Shown piece by piece: positions 16,036-24,218 of a stretch of DNA of 64,000 nt; the stretch's first letter is position 1, and each line of letters begins with the position of its first letter. The stretch lies in assembly GCF_024764835.1 (NCBI RefSeq), contig NZ_JALIGE010000076.1:1193291-1257290 (forward strand), written 5' to 3'. The notes beneath the pieces are model-generated. The model saw only the letters and a program-made list of their open reading frames with translations. It did not search any database and had not been told where the DNA came from. The position numbers and the translations under genes were made by a program. Source of the DNA: Scandinavium hiltneri. GTDB lineage: Bacteria; Pseudomonadota; Gammaproteobacteria; Enterobacterales; Enterobacteriaceae.

Positions 16036-16494
16036 TTAACGGCTGGAGATTGGTGGGATAAACGCCACGCCCATATCCCAAGGCTGTTCAATCCAGGTAT
16101 CCTGCGGAATATCAATCACGTAGTCATCAACCAGCGGCTGACCAGCCGGCTTGGCGAAGATAGTGACGAAATGCGCTTTCGGGTACATTTCACGGATAGC
16201 CACTGCGGTGCCGCCGGTATCGACCAGATCGTCAATCACGATAAAGCCTTCGCCATCGCCTTCCGCACGTTTGAGGACTTTCAGCTCACGCTGGTTGTCG
16301 TGGTCGTAGCTGGAAATGCAGACGGTGTCCACATGACGAATACCCAGTTCACGGGCCAGCAGAGCGCCTGGTACCAGACCTCCACGACTAACGGCAATAA
16401 TGCCTTTCCACTGTTCGGAGGGCATCAGGCGCGCGGCCAGTTTGCGTGCATGAATCTGCAACATGTCCCAGGTAACGATGTATTTTTCGCTCAT
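16036..16494 (-). CDS. gpt: Xanthine-guanine phosphoribosyltransferase
   Basis: A 152-residue type I phosphoribosyltransferase, exactly the E. coli Gpt length. It converts guanine, xanthine and hypoxanthine with PRPP to their nucleotides on the cytoplasmic side. The PRPP-binding loop GFIVIDDLVDTGGTAV is intact, as is the flexible-loop region SYDHDNQRELKV. The ATG at 16494 (MSEKYIVTWDMLQIHARK) is chosen over the open frame to 16578, which has no family match. Divergent from pepD. Confidence 0.97.
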   Translation of the reverse strand: MSEKYIVTWDMLQIHARKLAARLMPSEQWKGIIAVSRGGLVPGALLARELGIRHVDTVCISSYDHDNQRELKVLKRAEGDGEGFIVIDDLVDTGGTAVAIREMYPKAHFVTIFAKPAGQPLVDDYVIDIPQDTWIEQPWDMGVAFIPPISSR

Positions 16495-16751
16495 GTGATT
16501 GTATCCCAGCCTATAAATCGGCTTAAAAAATGTTCGGGGTGATTCCAGGTTGCGCGAGATTATAGAGATCTGACGCACTAAAAACCAGTGTTTAACGGCC
16601 TCGCCGGGAGTTTTTACTCGCTACGTACTACCAGAGAAGGCAGAAAGTGGTATTCTCAACGGCATCTCGCAAGTCAGGTCACATGCCTGTTTGTCATTGC
16701 TAACCCATTACCTGTAAGCCACTTTTGCAGGAAGCCGTAAGGAGACTTACC

Positions 16752-18209
16752 GTGTCTGAACTGTCTCAATTATCCCCTCAACCACTGTGGGATATTTTTG
16801 CCAAAATCTGCTCCATTCCGCACCCTTCTTATCATGAAGAACAGCTCGCCGAACACATCATGGGCTGGGCGAAGGAAAAAGGTCTGCACGCAGAACGCGA
16901 TCAGGTAGGTAATATCCTGATTCGTAAACCTGCCACGGCGGGCATGGAAAACCGTAAAGCGGTTGTGATGCAGGCGCACCTCGATATGGTGCCGCAGAAA
17001 AACAACGACACCGTGCATGACTTCACCAAAGATCCGATTCAGCCGTACATCGACGGCGAGTGGATTAAAGCGCGCGGCACCACGCTGGGCGCGGATAACG
17101 GTATCGGTATGGCGTCTGCGTTGGCCGTTCTGGCGGATGACAGCGTTGAACATGGCCCGCTGGAAGTGCTGCTGACCATGACTGAAGAAGCAGGCATGGA
17201 TGGCGCCTTTGGCCTTCAGGCTAACTGGCTGCAGGCAGATATCCTGATCAACACCGACTCCGAAGAAGAAGGTGAGATCTACATGGGTTGCGCGGGTGGT
17301 ATCGATTTCATCACTACCCTGCCGCTAACTCGTGAAGCGATCCCTGCTGGCTTCCAAAGCTTTAAGCTGACGCTGAAAGGTCTGAAAGGCGGCCACTCCG
17401 GCGGCGATATCCACCTGGGTCTCGGCAACGCCAACAAACTGCTGGCACGCTTCCTGGCAGGACATGCGGCTGAACTGGACCTGCGTCTGGTTGATTTCAA
17501 CGGCGGCACCCTGCGTAACGCTATCCCGCGTGAAGCCTTCGCAACCGTAGCCGTTCCGGCTGACAAAGCGCAGACCCTGAAAGCGCTGGCCGATGAGTTC
17601 ATGGCGATTCTGAAAAACGAACTGGCTGCAAAAGAGAAGAACCTGACCGTGGTTCTGGAAGCGGTCACTGCGGACAAAAACGCCCTGAGCGAAAAATCCC
17701 GCGACAGCTTCATTCAGTTGCTGAATGCGACACCGAACGGCGTTATCCGTAACTCCGACGTGGCGAAAGGCGTGGTTGAAACGTCCCTGAACGTGGGCGT
17801 GGTCTCCATGCACGACGACAACGTGGAAATCATCTGTCTGATTCGTTCCCTGATTGACAGCGGCAAAGACTACGTGGTCAGCATGCTGGAATCTCTGGGT
17901 AAAATGGCCAGCGCACAGACGGCACCGAAAGGCGGCTACCCAGGCTGGCAGCCAGATGCAAACTCTCCGGTTATGCACCTGGTGCGTGAAACCTATCAGC
18001 GTCTGTTCGACAAAACGCCTAACATCCAGGTTATCCACGCGGGTCTGGAATGTGGTCTGTTCAAAAAGCCGTACCCGAACATGGACATGGTTTCTATTGG
18101 GCCGACCATCACCGGGCCACACTCCCCGGATGAGCAAGTTCACATTGAAAGCGTGGGCCAGTACTGGATCCTGCTGACTGAGCTGCTGAAAGCGATTCCA
18201 GCGAAGTAA
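16752..18209 (+). CDS. pepD: Cytosol nonspecific dipeptidase (aminoacyl-histidine dipeptidase)
   Basis: A 485-residue M20C metallopeptidase. It hydrolyses a broad range of dipeptides including carnosine. Zinc ligands are visible in MQAHLDMVPQ, LGADNGIGM and MTEEAGMDGAFGL. The family start SELSQLSPQPLWDIFAKICSIPHPS follows a GTG at 16752, with AAGGAG eight bases upstream; the more upstream TTG at 16725 lacks such a site. The gene stands alone between gpt and a BIME. Confidence 0.96.
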   Translation: MSELSQLSPQPLWDIFAKICSIPHPSYHEEQLAEHIMGWAKEKGLHAERDQVGNILIRKPATAGMENRKAVVMQAHLDMVPQKNNDTVHDFTKDPIQPYIDGEWIKARGTTLGADNGIGMASALAVLADDSVEHGPLEVLLTMTEEAGMDGAFGLQANWLQADILINTDSEEEGEIYMGCAGGIDFITTLPLTREAIPAGFQSFKLTLKGLKGGHSGGDIHLGLGNANKLLARFLAGHAAELDLRLVDFNGGTLRNAIPREAFATVAVPADKAQTLKALADEFMAILKNELAAKEKNLTVVLEAVTADKNALSEKSRDSFIQLLNATPNGVIRNSDVAKGVVETSLNVGVVSMHDDNVEIICLIRSLIDSGKDYVVSMLESLGKMASAQTAPKGGYPGWQPDANSPVMHLVRETYQRLFDKTPNIQVIHAGLECGLFKKPYPNMDMVSIGPTITGPHSPDEQVHIESVGQYWILLTELLKAIPAK

Positions 18210-18217
18210 GTCTGATA

Positions 18218-18303
18218 TTGCCCGATGGCGCTGACGCTTATCGGGCCTACAAAATCTGTAGGTCCGTGCAAGCGTCGCGCCGCCGGGCAAATACCCCGCC
18301 TAC
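18218..18303. repeat. REP/BIME element between pepD and dinB
   Basis: GCCCGATGGCGCTGACGCTTATCGGGC is a palindromic REP unit, followed by an inverted GTAGG...CCGCCGGGCAA...CCCCGCCTAC unit. The last bases overlap the dinB stop codon (18300-18302). Confidence 0.8.
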
Positions 18304-19358
18304 AATCCCAGAACCAGCTGCCGCTCAAGCTGCGGATCCAGCAGCGTAACGTGCAGGCCCACCAGCCGGACGCCCCTTTCACCGCGCCGCTCATGCCAGG
18401 TTTTATACGCCGTGGCAATCAAATCATCCTGATTCAACTTCGGCCAGACGTGCTCCTGCGTCGTCTGCTGGAAATCATTAAACTTGAGTTTTACCCCCTG
18501 ACGCGCAATCAGCAGGTCAGGTTTCACCTTCGCCAGCCGACGCTCCAGTTCAGGGTAAAGCTGACCGGTGATTATCGCCTCGCAGTCGGCCCATTCATGA
18601 ATGTCCTCGGCCAGCGTGCGCTCCACGCCTATCGATTTGCGCAGACGCTCACTGTTGACGTCGCGCTCATCAATACCGTTGCTGCGCTCCCATAACACCC
18701 GACCAAATTTGCCAAAGCGCTTAAGCAGGGTCGCCAGGTCGGCGTGCTGCACGTCCTCACAGGTGCGCAGCCCCATGCCTTCGAGTTTCGATGCTGAGAC
18801 TTTCCCAACCCCGGGAATTTTGGCGAGAGAGAGCGTTTTGAGAAATGCAGGCACTTCATCAGGCGTAATCACATACTGGCCGTTGGGCTTGTTGAGGTCC
18901 GAGGCGATTTTGGCGAGAAACTTTACCGGGGCGACACCCGCCGAGGCGGTGAGATTCAGCTCACGATGAATGGTCTGGCGGATTTCCTGCGCCATCAGCG
19001 TGGCCGACCCCTGACAGTGCAGGCTATCGGTGACGTCGAGGTACGCTTCATCGAGAGAAAGCGGTTCAATCAGTGAAGTGTATCGCGAGAAAATCTCACG
19101 AATATGCACCGAAGCTTCTTTGTAGGCATCAAAGCGACCGGGCAACAGCGTCAGGTGCGGGCAGAGTTTGAGTGCCATTCCGGTTGGCATTGCGCTGCGT
19201 ACGCCAAAGGTACGCGCGGGATAGTTAGCGGTGCTTATCACGCCGCGGCGTTCACGGCTGCCGCCAATGGCGATGGGAATATCGCGCAGGGCTGGATTAT
19301 CCCGCATCTCTACCGCGGCAAAAAAGCAGTCCATATCGACATGGATAATTTTGCGCAT
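18300..19358 (-). CDS. dinB: DNA polymerase IV
   Basis: A 352-residue Y-family polymerase (E. coli 351). It copies past damaged template bases without proofreading. Catalytic motifs are present: MDCFFAAVE near residues 8-16 and SLDEAYLDVT near 102-111. Helix-hairpin-helix motifs (AKIPGVGKVSASKLEGMG) and the C-terminal clamp-binding tail (QLVLGL) are also intact. A LexA box lies just upstream, so it is SOS-induced. Unlike E. coli K-12 there are no yafN-yafO-yafP genes behind it. Confidence 0.97.
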   Translation of the reverse strand: MRKIIHVDMDCFFAAVEMRDNPALRDIPIAIGGSRERRGVISTANYPARTFGVRSAMPTGMALKLCPHLTLLPGRFDAYKEASVHIREIFSRYTSLIEPLSLDEAYLDVTDSLHCQGSATLMAQEIRQTIHRELNLTASAGVAPVKFLAKIASDLNKPNGQYVITPDEVPAFLKTLSLAKIPGVGKVSASKLEGMGLRTCEDVQHADLATLLKRFGKFGRVLWERSNGIDERDVNSERLRKSIGVERTLAEDIHEWADCEAIITGQLYPELERRLAKVKPDLLIARQGVKLKFNDFQQTTQEHVWPKLNQDDLIATAYKTWHERRGERGVRLVGLHVTLLDPQLERQLVLGL

Positions 19359-19377
19359 ACTCAGCCCTCACCAATCA

Positions 19378-19393
19378 CTGGTTAAGTATACAG
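19378..19393 (-). promoter_or_regulatory. LexA (SOS) box of dinB
   Basis: On the minus strand CTGTATACTTAACCAG has the required CTG-N10-CAG spacing with an AT-rich centre. It lies 20-35 bp before the dinB start. Confidence 0.85.
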
Positions 19394-19426
19394 TAAATTT
19401 ATCAGGAATGAGAAGAGTGGGGTTTT

Positions 19427-19502
19427 GTAGGCCAGGTAAGCAAAGCGCCACCCGGCCTATTTTTTCCCGGCGGCGCTGCGTCTGCCGGGCCTACTGCACG
19501 GA
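19427..19502. repeat. REP/BIME element upstream of dinB
   Basis: Two inverted REP units, GTAGGCCAGG...CCACCCGGCC and CCCGGCGGCGCTGCG...CTGCCGGGCCTAC, separated by a T-run. It lies between the dinB promoter and the end of nqrM and could act as the 3' end of the nqr transcript. Confidence 0.75.
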
Positions 19503-19721
19503 CTAAAGGATGCGGTTTTGCTGGCGCTGGGCCTCGCGGGCGAGACGTTTTTTACGCGCGTCACACGGCTCAGGGCAATCGCAGACTTTCTCCAGCCCCA
19601 GCGACGAGATACCGCCACAACTGCCCTGAATGCTTTTACGCTTCACCAGATAGCCGAGCGACATGCCGAGGACCACCAGCAGGAACACGGCAAACGTTGC
19701 CAGAAATACCGTTAACATCAT
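19503..19721 (-). CDS. nqrM: Na+-NQR maturation protein NqrM
   Basis: A 72-residue protein: one N-terminal membrane helix (MLTVFLATFAVFLLVVLGMSLGYL), then a cysteine-rich tail (GSCGG...VCDCPEPC, five Cys). NqrM is needed to assemble active Na+-translocating NADH:quinone oxidoreductase, probably by delivering iron to the Cys4[Fe] site formed by NqrD and NqrE. Its ATG overlaps the TAA of nqrF by one base (TAATG), so it is the last gene of the nqr operon. Confidence 0.93.
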   Translation of the reverse strand: MMLTVFLATFAVFLLVVLGMSLGYLVKRKSIQGSCGGISSLGLEKVCDCPEPCDARKKRLAREAQRQQNRIL

Positions 19722-20944
19722 TAGCCTCCAAAATCATCAAGCATGATGTTTTCATCTTCCACGCCCAGATCTTTCAGCATGCGGATAACCGCCGCGTTCA
19801 TCACCGGAGGCCCACACATGTAGAACTCACAGTCTTCCGGCGCTGCATGATGCTTGAGGTAGTTCTCATACAGCACGTTGTGGATGAACCCGGTGTGCCC
19901 CGTCCAGTTATCTTCCGGCTGCGGATCGGAAAGCGCCACGTGGAAGGTAAAGTTCGGGTTTTCCCGCGCCAGCTGCTCAAACTCATCGTCGTAGAACATT
20001 TCGCGCAGTGAACGCGCCCCGTACCAGAAGCTGATTTTACGCTTGCTGCTAAGCCGCTTGAGCTGATCGAAGATGTGCGAACGCATTGGCGCCATACCCG
20101 CACCACCGCCGATAAACACCATTTCCGCGCCGGTGTCTTTGGCGAAGAACTCACCAAACGGCCCGGAAATCGTCACTTTATCACCCGCTTTCAGCGACCA
20201 GATATAAGAGGACATGATGCCCGGCGGCACGTCCGGCGCAGAAGGCGGCGGCGTGGCGATACGGACGTTGAGCATAATAATGCCCTTCTCGTCGGGGTAG
20301 TTCGCCATGGAATACGCACGCAGCGTCGGCTCGTTCACTTCAGAAACGTAGCGGAACAGATTGAATTTGTCCCAGTCGCCGCGATACTCATCCGGCACGT
20401 CAAAATCGGCATACGCCACTTTGTGCGACGGACATTCAATCTGAATGTAGCCGCCCGCGCGGAACGGCACGCTTTCGCCTTCAGGGATCGCCAGCTTCAG
20501 CTCTTTGATGAAAGTCGCTTTGTTATCGTTGGAGATAACCTCGCACTCCCATTTTTTCACCCCGAAGATTTCTTCCGGCAGTTCGATTTTCATGTCCTGA
20601 CGAACGGCAACCTGGCACGCCAGGCGACAACCCTCTTTCGCTTCACGCTTGCTGATGTGCGAAAGCTCAGTCGGCAGAATATCGCCGCCGCCCTCTTTCA
20701 CCGTTACCCGGCACTGGCCGCAGGAGCCACCGCCGCCGCAGGCTGAAGAGACAAATATGCCGTTGTTGGACAGCGTATTCAGCAGCTTATCGCCAGCGGG
20801 TGTGCGGATTTGTTTGTCAGCTTCGTTATTGATCTCGATGACCACATCGCCGGAGTTCACCAGCTTCGCGCGCGCCGCCAGGATAAGCAACGACAGCACC
20901 AGCACAATCAGCGTGAACATCACTACGCCAAGAATAATTTCCAT
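19721..20944 (-). CDS. nqrF: Na+-NQR subunit F (NADH-oxidising, FAD and 2Fe-2S)
   Basis: A 407-residue protein. It has an N-terminal membrane anchor and a plant-type ferredoxin domain with cysteines in SACGGGGSCGQCRV and GCRLACQV. A ferredoxin-reductase domain follows, with FAD motif RAYSMANYP and NADH-binding stretch MVFIGGGAGMAPMRSHI. It takes electrons from NADH and passes them through FAD and the iron-sulfur centre to the flavins of NqrB and NqrC. It lies 11 bp after nqrE. No apbE follows it, which is unusual for nqr operons. Confidence 0.97.
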   Translation of the reverse strand: MEIILGVVMFTLIVLVLSLLILAARAKLVNSGDVVIEINNEADKQIRTPAGDKLLNTLSNNGIFVSSACGGGGSCGQCRVTVKEGGGDILPTELSHISKREAKEGCRLACQVAVRQDMKIELPEEIFGVKKWECEVISNDNKATFIKELKLAIPEGESVPFRAGGYIQIECPSHKVAYADFDVPDEYRGDWDKFNLFRYVSEVNEPTLRAYSMANYPDEKGIIMLNVRIATPPPSAPDVPPGIMSSYIWSLKAGDKVTISGPFGEFFAKDTGAEMVFIGGGAGMAPMRSHIFDQLKRLSSKRKISFWYGARSLREMFYDDEFEQLARENPNFTFHVALSDPQPEDNWTGHTGFIHNVLYENYLKHHAAPEDCEFYMCGPPVMNAAVIRMLKDLGVEDENIMLDDFGG

Positions 20945-20955
20945 TACTTACGCCC

Positions 20956-21552
20956 TTATAGCTGCACGCCGGAGAATGACATAAAGCCCAGCGCCATCAG
21001 TCCGGTGGTGATAAAGGTTATCCCTAAGCCGCGCAGTCCTGCGGGCACGTTGGCGTATTTCATCTTCTCGCGAATACCGGCCATCGCGACGATCGCCAGC
21101 ATCCAGCCGATGCCGGAGCCGAAACCGTAGACGATAGATTCAGGGAAGTTATAGTCGCGCTGCACCATGAACGAGACACCGCCGAAGATCGCACAGTTCA
21201 CGGCGATAAGCGGCAGGAAGATCCCCAGCGCGTTGTACAGCGACGGGAAATACTTATCGAGGATCATCTCGAGGATCTGCACCAGCGCCGCAATGACCCC
21301 GATAAAGGTGATGAAGTTGAGGAAGCTAAGATCAACACCTTCCACCAGCGCACCGTCGCGCAGAACCAGGTTGTAGATTAGGTTGTTCACCGGCACGGAA
21401 ATGCCAAGAACGACGGTAACCGCCACGCCCAGGCCAAACGCCGTAGAGACTTTCTTCGACACCGCAAGGAACGTACACATGCCGAGGAAGAAGGCCAGCG
21501 CCATGTTCTCAACGAACACTGCGCGGACAAAAAGACTAATGTAATGAGCCAT
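20956..21552 (-). CDS. nqrE: Na+-NQR subunit E
   Basis: A 198-residue integral membrane protein with six predicted helices, the standard length. Together with NqrD it forms the membrane-embedded Cys4 iron site and part of the sodium channel; the conserved Cys-containing helices are seen in FFLGMCTFLAVSK and PLIAVNCAIFGGV. It sits 6 bp after nqrD and 11 bp before nqrF. Confidence 0.97.
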   Translation of the reverse strand: MAHYISLFVRAVFVENMALAFFLGMCTFLAVSKKVSTAFGLGVAVTVVLGISVPVNNLIYNLVLRDGALVEGVDLSFLNFITFIGVIAALVQILEMILDKYFPSLYNALGIFLPLIAVNCAIFGGVSFMVQRDYNFPESIVYGFGSGIGWMLAIVAMAGIREKMKYANVPAGLRGLGITFITTGLMALGFMSFSGVQL

Positions 21553-21558
21553 AATCGG

Positions 21559-22197
21559 TTACTCCTTCTCCTGCTGTTCCGGCTTCCAGCTGCGCAGCGC
21601 CCAGATAAGCAGACCGATAATGAAAAATGCGCTTGGTGCGAGCAGGAACAAGCCATTTGGCTGATACCAGCCGCCGTTCTGCACGGTTTGCAGCACGGTA
21701 ATACCGAACAGCTTGCCGCTGCCGATAAGCTCACGCAGGAAACCGACGATCATCAGGATGGCGCCGTAACCAAGCCCGTTTCCGATGCCGTCCATGAAGC
21801 TCGCCAGCGGCGGCGATTTCATGGCGTACGCTTCGGCGCGGCCCATCACGATACAGTTGGTGATGATGAGGCCCACGAACACCGACAGCTGCTTGGAGAC
21901 TTCATACGCATAGGCGCGCAGCAGCTGATCGACCACAATAACCAGCGAGGCGATAATCGCCATTTGCACAATGATGCGCACGCTGTTCGGGATGTGGTGG
22001 CGGATCATCGAGATAAACATGCTGGAAAACGCCGTTACCATCGTCACCGCGAGCGTCATCACGAATGCGGTTTCCAGTTTGGTGGTCACCGCCAGCGCCG
22101 AGCAGACGCCCAGGACCTGCAACGCTATCGGGTTGTTGGCGATAACCGGCCCCACCAGCACCCGTTTTACTTCTTTCATATCACCGAGCTCAGCCAT
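21559..22197 (-). CDS. nqrD: Na+-NQR subunit D
   Basis: A 212-residue six-helix membrane protein homologous to NqrE. The paired cysteines are in LQVLGVCSALAVTTK and GLIITNCIVMGRAEAYA. The start ATG overlaps the end of nqrC by eight bases, indicating coupled translation. Confidence 0.97.
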   Translation of the reverse strand: MAELGDMKEVKRVLVGPVIANNPIALQVLGVCSALAVTTKLETAFVMTLAVTMVTAFSSMFISMIRHHIPNSVRIIVQMAIIASLVIVVDQLLRAYAYEVSKQLSVFVGLIITNCIVMGRAEAYAMKSPPLASFMDGIGNGLGYGAILMIVGFLRELIGSGKLFGITVLQTVQNGGWYQPNGLFLLAPSAFFIIGLLIWALRSWKPEQQEKE

Positions 22198-22984
22198 TAT
22201 TCAGGCCTCCTTCACGCATCTGTTTCAGGAACGGGCCAAAGCCCTGCTCGCCCATCCAGAAATCAAAACTGTGCTGGACGCCGTTTGACGTCAGCGTGGC
22301 GCCGGAAAGTCCGTCCACCGCATATTCGTCCCCCTGACGTGCACCGCCCTTCACCACTTTCAGAGCTGGCATGCCGTCATCATTCAGCACTTTTTTGCCG
22401 ATGAACTGCTGACGCCAGTTCGGATTTTCGACTTCACCGCCGAGGCCCGGGGTTTCACCTTGATCATACCAGGTGATGCCTTTCACGGTGCGTCCGTCGG
22501 TGTCGAGGGCCACAAAGGCGTACATCATCGACCACAGCCCGTTGCCGTAAATTGGCAGAACGACTTCCTGAATTTTTTTCTGCTCGTCTTTCACCAGGTA
22601 GATTTCAACCACATTGCTGCGGCGTTTGATACCCGCCGGATCTTCACTGGAATCCAGTTGCGTGCTCTGCGCCGGATCTTTCAAAGCCAGCCCCTGGTTA
22701 AACGAGGCCGGATCTTTGTCGAGCAGCGTGCCGCTTTTCAAATCCAGTAAACGCGGGGTAATACGTTCCGCAAAAATGGAGGCCACTTCATCCTGCTTCA
22801 TTTCCGGCTGTATCAGCCCGGCGACCGCCAGAATGTTGCGCTGTTTATCCAGCGCGCGCTGTTCTTGCTGGCGAGGCTTCAGCCCCACCGCTGAGCCGGC
22901 TACGATAATCGAGCAGACCAGGCAAAGCACCAGCACCACCAGCAGCGTTTTGCCGATGCTATCGTTACTTTTCACTTCAGCCAC
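22190..22984 (-). CDS. nqrC: Na+-NQR subunit C (covalent FMN)
   Basis: A 264-residue subunit with one N-terminal membrane helix (TLLVVLVLCLVCSIIVAGSAVGL) and a periplasmic FMN-binding domain. The site SGATLTSNG near residues 233-241 holds the Thr that carries covalent FMN, attached by ApbE. The start is the GTG at 22984 (V then AEVKSNDSIGK), which overlaps the nqrB stop by eight bases; the longer ATG frame from 23053 runs deep into nqrB and has no family match. ApbE is not encoded in this window. Confidence 0.95.
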   Translation of the reverse strand: MAEVKSNDSIGKTLLVVLVLCLVCSIIVAGSAVGLKPRQQEQRALDKQRNILAVAGLIQPEMKQDEVASIFAERITPRLLDLKSGTLLDKDPASFNQGLALKDPAQSTQLDSSEDPAGIKRRSNVVEIYLVKDEQKKIQEVVLPIYGNGLWSMMYAFVALDTDGRTVKGITWYDQGETPGLGGEVENPNWRQQFIGKKVLNDDGMPALKVVKGGARQGDEYAVDGLSGATLTSNGVQHSFDFWMGEQGFGPFLKQMREGGLNNG

Positions 22985-24215
22985 GCGACTTCCTCCGCTT
23001 GATATTGGCCTGCACCACCAGGTAATCGAACAGTGGCGCAAAGAGGTTGGCAAACAGAATTGCCAGCATCATCCCTTCCGGATAGGCCGGGTTTACAACG
23101 CGGATCAGCACGCACATCGCGCCAATCAGTGCGCCGTAGCACCACTTCCCTTTATCGGTAAACGACGCCGACACCGGGTCGGTCGCCATGAACATCATGC
23201 CGAAAGCAAATCCGCCGAGCACCAGATGCCAGTACCACGGCATGGAGAACATCGGATTAGTGGCTGAGCCAATCAGGTTGAAGAGCGTGGAAACGGCAAT
23301 CATGCCGAGCAACACGCCCGCCACGATGCGCCAGGAGGCAACGCGACCGAAGATAATGATGGCTCCGCCGAGCAGGATCATCAGCGTGGAAACTTCACCG
23401 ATTGACCCTGGCAATTTGCCGAGGAACGCATCCATCCAGGTGACAGGCTGGCCGCTGGTGAGGTTCATCAGCGCTTCACCGCCGTGGCTCGCCCACTGAG
23501 ACAGTGGCGTTGCGCCAGAGAAGCCGTCAGCCGCGGTCCATACCAGATCGCCGGAGATTTGCGCCGGATAGGCGAAGAACAGGAAAGCACGCCCCGCCAG
23601 CGCCGGGTTAAGGAAGTTACGCCCGGTGCCGCCGAAGATTTCTTTCCCGATAACCACGCCAAAACTGATGCCCAGCGCAGCCTGCCACAGCGGCAGCGAC
23701 GGCGGAACAATCAGCGCGAACAGAATGGAAGTAACAAAGAAGCCTTCGTTGATTTCATGCTTACGCACAATGGAGAACAGCACTTCCCAGAAGCCGCCGA
23801 CGATAAACACCGTCATGTAAATCGGCAGGAAAAACACCGCGCCCAGTCCCATCATGCTCAGCCAGCCTGCGTCAGGCGCTAAACTCACGCCGAGCCACTG
23901 CGCCACATGGTAATGCCAGTTTCCGGCAATCACCTGTTGCAGTTGTTCCGGGCCATACATTTTGTGCAGCGCCGGAATGGTTTGCAGGCCGACGTTGTAC
24001 ATGCCCCAGAACATCGCCGGGAACACCGCCAGCCAGACCAGAATCATCATACGCTTGAGGTCGATGGCATCGCGGACGTGAGACGCCCCTTTTGTCACCA
24101 GACCCGGCGTGTAGAAAATGGTGGCCGCGGCTTCATACAGCGGGTAGTACTTTTCCAGCTTGCCGCCGTGGGTAAAGTGCGGCTCAATTTTTTCCAGCAG
24201 ATTTTTCAAACCCAT
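22977..24215 (-). CDS. nqrB: Na+-NQR subunit B (covalent FMN, riboflavin)
   Basis: A 412-residue membrane protein with about ten helices and the family start MGLKNLLEKIEPHFTHGGKLEKYYPLYEAAATIFYTPG. The SGATPLSQW motif near residues 233-241 contains the Thr carrying the second covalent FMN. I chose the ATG at 24215 over an in-frame GTG at 24218. It follows nqrA directly (three bases after its TAA). It forms most of the sodium pathway and the quinone site with NqrA. Confidence 0.96.
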   Translation of the reverse strand: MGLKNLLEKIEPHFTHGGKLEKYYPLYEAAATIFYTPGLVTKGASHVRDAIDLKRMMILVWLAVFPAMFWGMYNVGLQTIPALHKMYGPEQLQQVIAGNWHYHVAQWLGVSLAPDAGWLSMMGLGAVFFLPIYMTVFIVGGFWEVLFSIVRKHEINEGFFVTSILFALIVPPSLPLWQAALGISFGVVIGKEIFGGTGRNFLNPALAGRAFLFFAYPAQISGDLVWTAADGFSGATPLSQWASHGGEALMNLTSGQPVTWMDAFLGKLPGSIGEVSTLMILLGGAIIIFGRVASWRIVAGVLLGMIAVSTLFNLIGSATNPMFSMPWYWHLVLGGFAFGMMFMATDPVSASFTDKGKWCYGALIGAMCVLIRVVNPAYPEGMMLAILFANLFAPLFDYLVVQANIKRRKSRG

Positions 24216-24218
24216 CAC

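Noticed and set aside
17325..18290. 321-residue minus-strand frame over pepD
   Set aside because: Lies entirely on the reverse of pepD and enters the BIME; composition is His/Arg/Phe-rich as expected for an antisense shadow.
21544..22404. 286-residue plus-strand frame over nqrD and nqrC
   Set aside because: Shadow of two recognised nqr genes; extremely His/Arg/Gln-rich.
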